From NCBI GenBank assembly GCA_000424365.1, contig AUJT01000019.1, positions 1-64,000 on the forward strand: a stretch of DNA of 64,000 nt, written 5' to 3'. A program made the translations under genes and the position numbers. This DNA is from Lachnospiraceae bacterium NK4A144. Its GTDB lineage: Bacteria > Bacillota > Clostridia > Lachnospirales > Lachnospiraceae. Positions 61,323 to 64,000 of this stretch are shown here, piece after piece; position 1 is the first letter of the stretch, and each line of letters opens with the position of its first letter. The notes below the pieces were generated by a model that saw only the letters and a program-made list of their open reading frames with translations, did no database searches and had not been told where the DNA came from.

Positions 61323-62945
61323 ATGCGATCACCAAAAGACATGCAAATTATTTTAATAGATGTTACAAACGCGTGCAATGAGAAATGTTCGAATTGCACG
61401 CGTTTTTGTGGTAATCATAAAAAGAATTTTTTTATGAGTATAGAGACATTTAAGCGTGCAGTTGATTCCATGCAGGGGTTTGAAGGACTGGTTGCACTGA
61501 TTGGCGGAGAACCGACCTTACATCCTAAATTTAAGGAATTTGCAGAATATCTTCAAAAAATATATGGCAAAAATCCAAAAGCTGAAAGGCTTGCCTATCC
61601 TCAGAAGGATTTTATAAAGGAACTGCTGCATGAGGAATTTGATAACCACAGATTACATGAGTATGAAGATGGTCATAAGACATTTGAACGTACAGGACCG
61701 GGAATATATTCCAATATGAGTCCAACATACCGTAAGTACCAGGAATTGTGTGCAGATACATTTCATGTACAGTTTTTAAATGATCATATTAATCCTTCTT
61801 TCCATCAGCCAGGTCTTGTATCACGTATTGATTTAGGTATATCAGATGAAGATTGGATTCCTATGAGAGATAATTGCTGGCTTCAAAATGCATGGAGCGC
61901 TACGATAACGCCGAAAGGCGCTTTTTTTTGTGAGGTAGCAGCTGCTATGGATATGCTTTTTGATGGACCCGGAGGATGGCCAATTGAACCGGGATGGTGG
62001 AAGAGAGAACCAAAAGACTTTGGAAATCAGCTAAAATGGTGTGAGTTTTGTGGTTTTGCACTTAGTACATTTATGAGAGAATCGTCAGATGAAATAGATG
62101 ATGTATCTCTGACTTTGTATGAGAAACTTAAAGCAGTAGATTCTCCAAGAATGAAAGCAGGCAGGACACATCTTATAGATATTAAAGATGGTGTAATATC
62201 CGAAGATAGTAAAGCGTCAGGTAAGAGATTTTCAGCGACACAGAAATATGTGGAACATTATGAAGATAGATTTAATGCTGAAAGTTCGTTGCTTTATGAG
62301 TATGAATTTGATGTATACACATGTTTAGACAAGTCTGATGATCAGGCATTTGGTGAGTTTTTAAACAGTTTAATCATCAAATCTAAAGGGTGGATACTTC
62401 TATTAGAGAATGCAGTAAACGAAGAAGAAATTAATACAATAAAAACATTAATGAAAGAATGTGTTCTGAATCCCGGCACTCTTCATATAGGTAATGGCTT
62501 ATATTTCTTCCATAAAAATGCACTGTCTTTAATGAATTATGGTTTTGATAGGATCGCACGAATTGAAGAATTTGAAGATTTGTTAACTATATGGGAAAAA
62601 ACTAAGCAGATAAAAATTGGAGAATATCTTCCTGCATGGAGACGGGATTCAATAATTCCAGGAAAAAGATATGCTATTTGGGGTATGGGCGTTGCAGGAA
62701 GTTTTCTTGCAGATGCAGTAAAATGTTCGGGCGGAAAATATGTATTTGTTGTGGATAGAGATCCAGTTAAACAAGGAACGGACTTTTATGGAGCTACTGC
62801 ATATGCGCCGGAATATCTAAAAGAACATGGCGAAGAATATGACTATCTTTTAATAGGTCATTATTCGAAATTTGATGAGATAAAGGATGAGGCACTTAAT
62901 CTTGGAGTTCCAAAAGGGCGGATTATTATGCCATATGAGGTTTAA
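61323..62945 (+). CDS. Radical SAM protein with C-terminal Rossmann module
   Basis: A 540-residue protein. The cluster motif is CNEKCSNC (Cys 18, 22, 25), followed by GGEPTLHPKF. A second cysteine group lies around CWLQNAWSATITPKGAFFCE and WCEFCGFAL, probably for an auxiliary cluster. Residues 445-540 are a GxGxxG module (YAIWGMGVAGSFLADAVK, YVFVVDRDPVKQG, YDYLLIGHYSKFDEIK). Unlike the tandem pair at 44188-46327 it is embedded among glycosyltransferases and contains the extra module. Substrate unknown; modification of the glycan or a nucleotide sugar is likely. Confidence 0.82.
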   Translation: MRSPKDMQIILIDVTNACNEKCSNCTRFCGNHKKNFFMSIETFKRAVDSMQGFEGLVALIGGEPTLHPKFKEFAEYLQKIYGKNPKAERLAYPQKDFIKELLHEEFDNHRLHEYEDGHKTFERTGPGIYSNMSPTYRKYQELCADTFHVQFLNDHINPSFHQPGLVSRIDLGISDEDWIPMRDNCWLQNAWSATITPKGAFFCEVAAAMDMLFDGPGGWPIEPGWWKREPKDFGNQLKWCEFCGFALSTFMRESSDEIDDVSLTLYEKLKAVDSPRMKAGRTHLIDIKDGVISEDSKASGKRFSATQKYVEHYEDRFNAESSLLYEYEFDVYTCLDKSDDQAFGEFLNSLIIKSKGWILLLENAVNEEEINTIKTLMKECVLNPGTLHIGNGLYFFHKNALSLMNYGFDRIARIEEFEDLLTIWEKTKQIKIGEYLPAWRRDSIIPGKRYAIWGMGVAGSFLADAVKCSGGKYVFVVDRDPVKQGTDFYGATAYAPEYLKEHGEEYDYLLIGHYSKFDEIKDEALNLGVPKGRIIMPYEV

Positions 62946-63045
62946 CTATTGCTGGACTTATAAGATTAAGTTATAGATGGTATAAGGCTAAGCTATAACG
63001 CTTTCTTGAATAACATTAAGTGAACTGAGAGGTGTAACTTAGATT

Positions 63046-64000
63046 ATGCTTATAGATGAAATAAAAAAATACAATGCCTATGTAATATACGGTGCTCAAG
63101 TGGTTGCTGTAGGAACAAGGGAAGCAGTGAAATATCTTACAGGAAAGGAACCAAAGTGCTTTGCAGTTGGTAATAGTTCAGGGAATTCTACATACCCAAT
63201 GGGGAATCCGGAGTCGATTGACGGTATAAAAGTCGTTCCTATAGAGGATGTTCTGAAGGATACATTTATAGTAGTTGCTGTTACGGAACTTATCCAAAAG
63301 GAAGTATTACCGTTTTTGGAATCGCAAGGATATAAGAACGTATTTCCTATGACTCAGCATGAAGAATTTCTTCTGATGTCCGAGTATTACAAACAGATCG
63401 GGAAATTCCCGGTAATAGACAATGCTGCTACTGCTACTGACGGTACGCAGGATTTGGCAATTTATGAAGTGAAAAATGACCGAGATAAAGCTTTGGATTT
63501 TCATCCGGAGCTTTTTTCTTATGAAAAAACTATTCAAGCCGGAGCTGCATTAGCAGATGTGTCAATAGCAGATATACATGACGATACCGGAATCAATATC
63601 TCCAAGAAGAACCGTATGTACTGTGAGATGTCAGCAGTTTACTGGATTTGGAAGAATACTGATCATGACTGGATAGGGATTGAGCATTATCGAAGGCATT
63701 TGCTTGTGAAACCAGAAATGCTTAAGTGTGATATCGATGTTATTATGCCGCTTCCAAGAATTTGTTATCCACATGAGATGGCACAATTTTTGAGATTTAC
63801 TACAGAGGATGTCATGAATGCGCTTTTCAAGGCTTTAGAGGCATTACATCCTGAAGAGTATGAAAATTATAAGAGTATACTTTTTGGCAAGTATCAGTAC
63901 ACCTATGACATGGTCTGTGCAAGACGGTATGTATTTGATAATTACTGCCGCTGGTTTTTCGAAATCACAGAATATATGGAGCGAGAGTTTGGTAGCTCTG
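63046..64000 (+). CDS. Rossmann module + DUF4422 glycosyltransferase, 5' part
   Basis: Open from ATG at 63046 to the right edge (318 codons, no stop). Residues 10-125 are a divergent nucleotide-binding-type module (AYVIYGAQVVAVGTREAVKY, TFIVVAVTELIQKEVL), with the glycine motif degraded to YGAQVVA. Residues 140-318 are a DUF4422 domain: LAIYEVKNDRDKA, QAGAALADVSIADIHDDTG, MYCEMSAVYWIWKNTD, IGIEHYRRH and YDMVCARRYVFDNYCRWFFE. It is related to the protein at 6523-7239, which lacks the N-terminal module. Confidence 0.8.
   Translation, partial: MLIDEIKKYNAYVIYGAQVVAVGTREAVKYLTGKEPKCFAVGNSSGNSTYPMGNPESIDGIKVVPIEDVLKDTFIVVAVTELIQKEVLPFLESQGYKNVFPMTQHEEFLLMSEYYKQIGKFPVIDNAATATDGTQDLAIYEVKNDRDKALDFHPELFSYEKTIQAGAALADVSIADIHDDTGINISKKNRMYCEMSAVYWIWKNTDHDWIGIEHYRRHLLVKPEMLKCDIDVIMPLPRICYPHEMAQFLRFTTEDVMNALFKALEALHPEEYENYKSILFGKYQYTYDMVCARRYVFDNYCRWFFEITEYMEREFGSS

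Noticed and set aside
62970-62999. GTTATAG/CTATAAC inverted repeat before the last gene, similar to the ATPase boxes
   Set aside because: Only one inverted pair in AT-rich DNA, without the 10-base phasing; similarity to the GTTATA array is probably chance.

Overview
The window is a low-GC Firmicutes chromosome segment, most likely from a motile Lachnospiraceae (Butyrivibrio/Roseburia/Lachnospira-like). The evidence is a typical short Lachnospiraceae flagellin, frequent TTG/GTG starts with strong Shine-Dalgarno sequences, LicD and CgeB-type glycosyltransferase arrays, and the mix of IS1182, IS110, IS21, DUF6431 and Rpn mobile genes. No rRNA, tRNA or CRISPR array was seen. Functions are inferred from motifs read by eye; no database search was possible.

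Layout. 1-314: 5' end of an IS1182-type transposase (minus) and its hairpins. 337-2166: a Rossmann/methyltransferase-like protein and a family 2 glycosyltransferase. 2185-3313: flagellin with a SigD-like promoter, a structured leader and a strong terminator. 3329-29134: a long, nearly all plus-strand glycan modification array that starts with its own SigD-like promoter. It holds CgeB-type glycosyltransferases, DUF4422, GT92 and GT2 enzymes, multidomain fusions, four LicD proteins and a nucleotidyltransferase-PEP mutase fusion. It decays at the end into a collapsed fucosyltransferase. 29305-32665: a LoaP/NusG-like antiterminator and a GT9+GT2 fusion interrupted by an in-frame amber codon.

32684-40479 is an accessory island: an AAA ATPase behind a regular array of GTTATA boxes, an Rpn-type nuclease, an IS110 element, two DUF6431 remnants, two unrecognised AT-rich ORFs, and a second partial copy of the Rpn gene with its terminator. 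40505-50735 is a compact sugar-nucleotide operon: GmhA, GmhB, an epimerase, a nucleotidyltransferase-kinase fusion, two radical SAM/SPASM proteins, a split transketolase, a methyltransferase, a second epimerase and a UDP-galactopyranose-mutase-like flavoenzyme. 50798-64000 is a second glycosyltransferase operon with FdtA/FdtB-like enzymes for a 3-amino-3,6-dideoxyhexose. Many of its proteins carry an extra GxGxxG Rossmann module.

Working model (inference): flagellin is glycosylated by a co-regulated array that adds LicD-transferred, possibly phosphonate-containing, groups. The heptose-type operon and the FdtA/FdtB genes supply unusual nucleotide sugars for a flagellar or surface glycan. The most novel candidates are the heptose/radical-SAM/transketolase/mutase operon, the PEP mutase-LicD combination, and the uncharacterised gene pair in the island.
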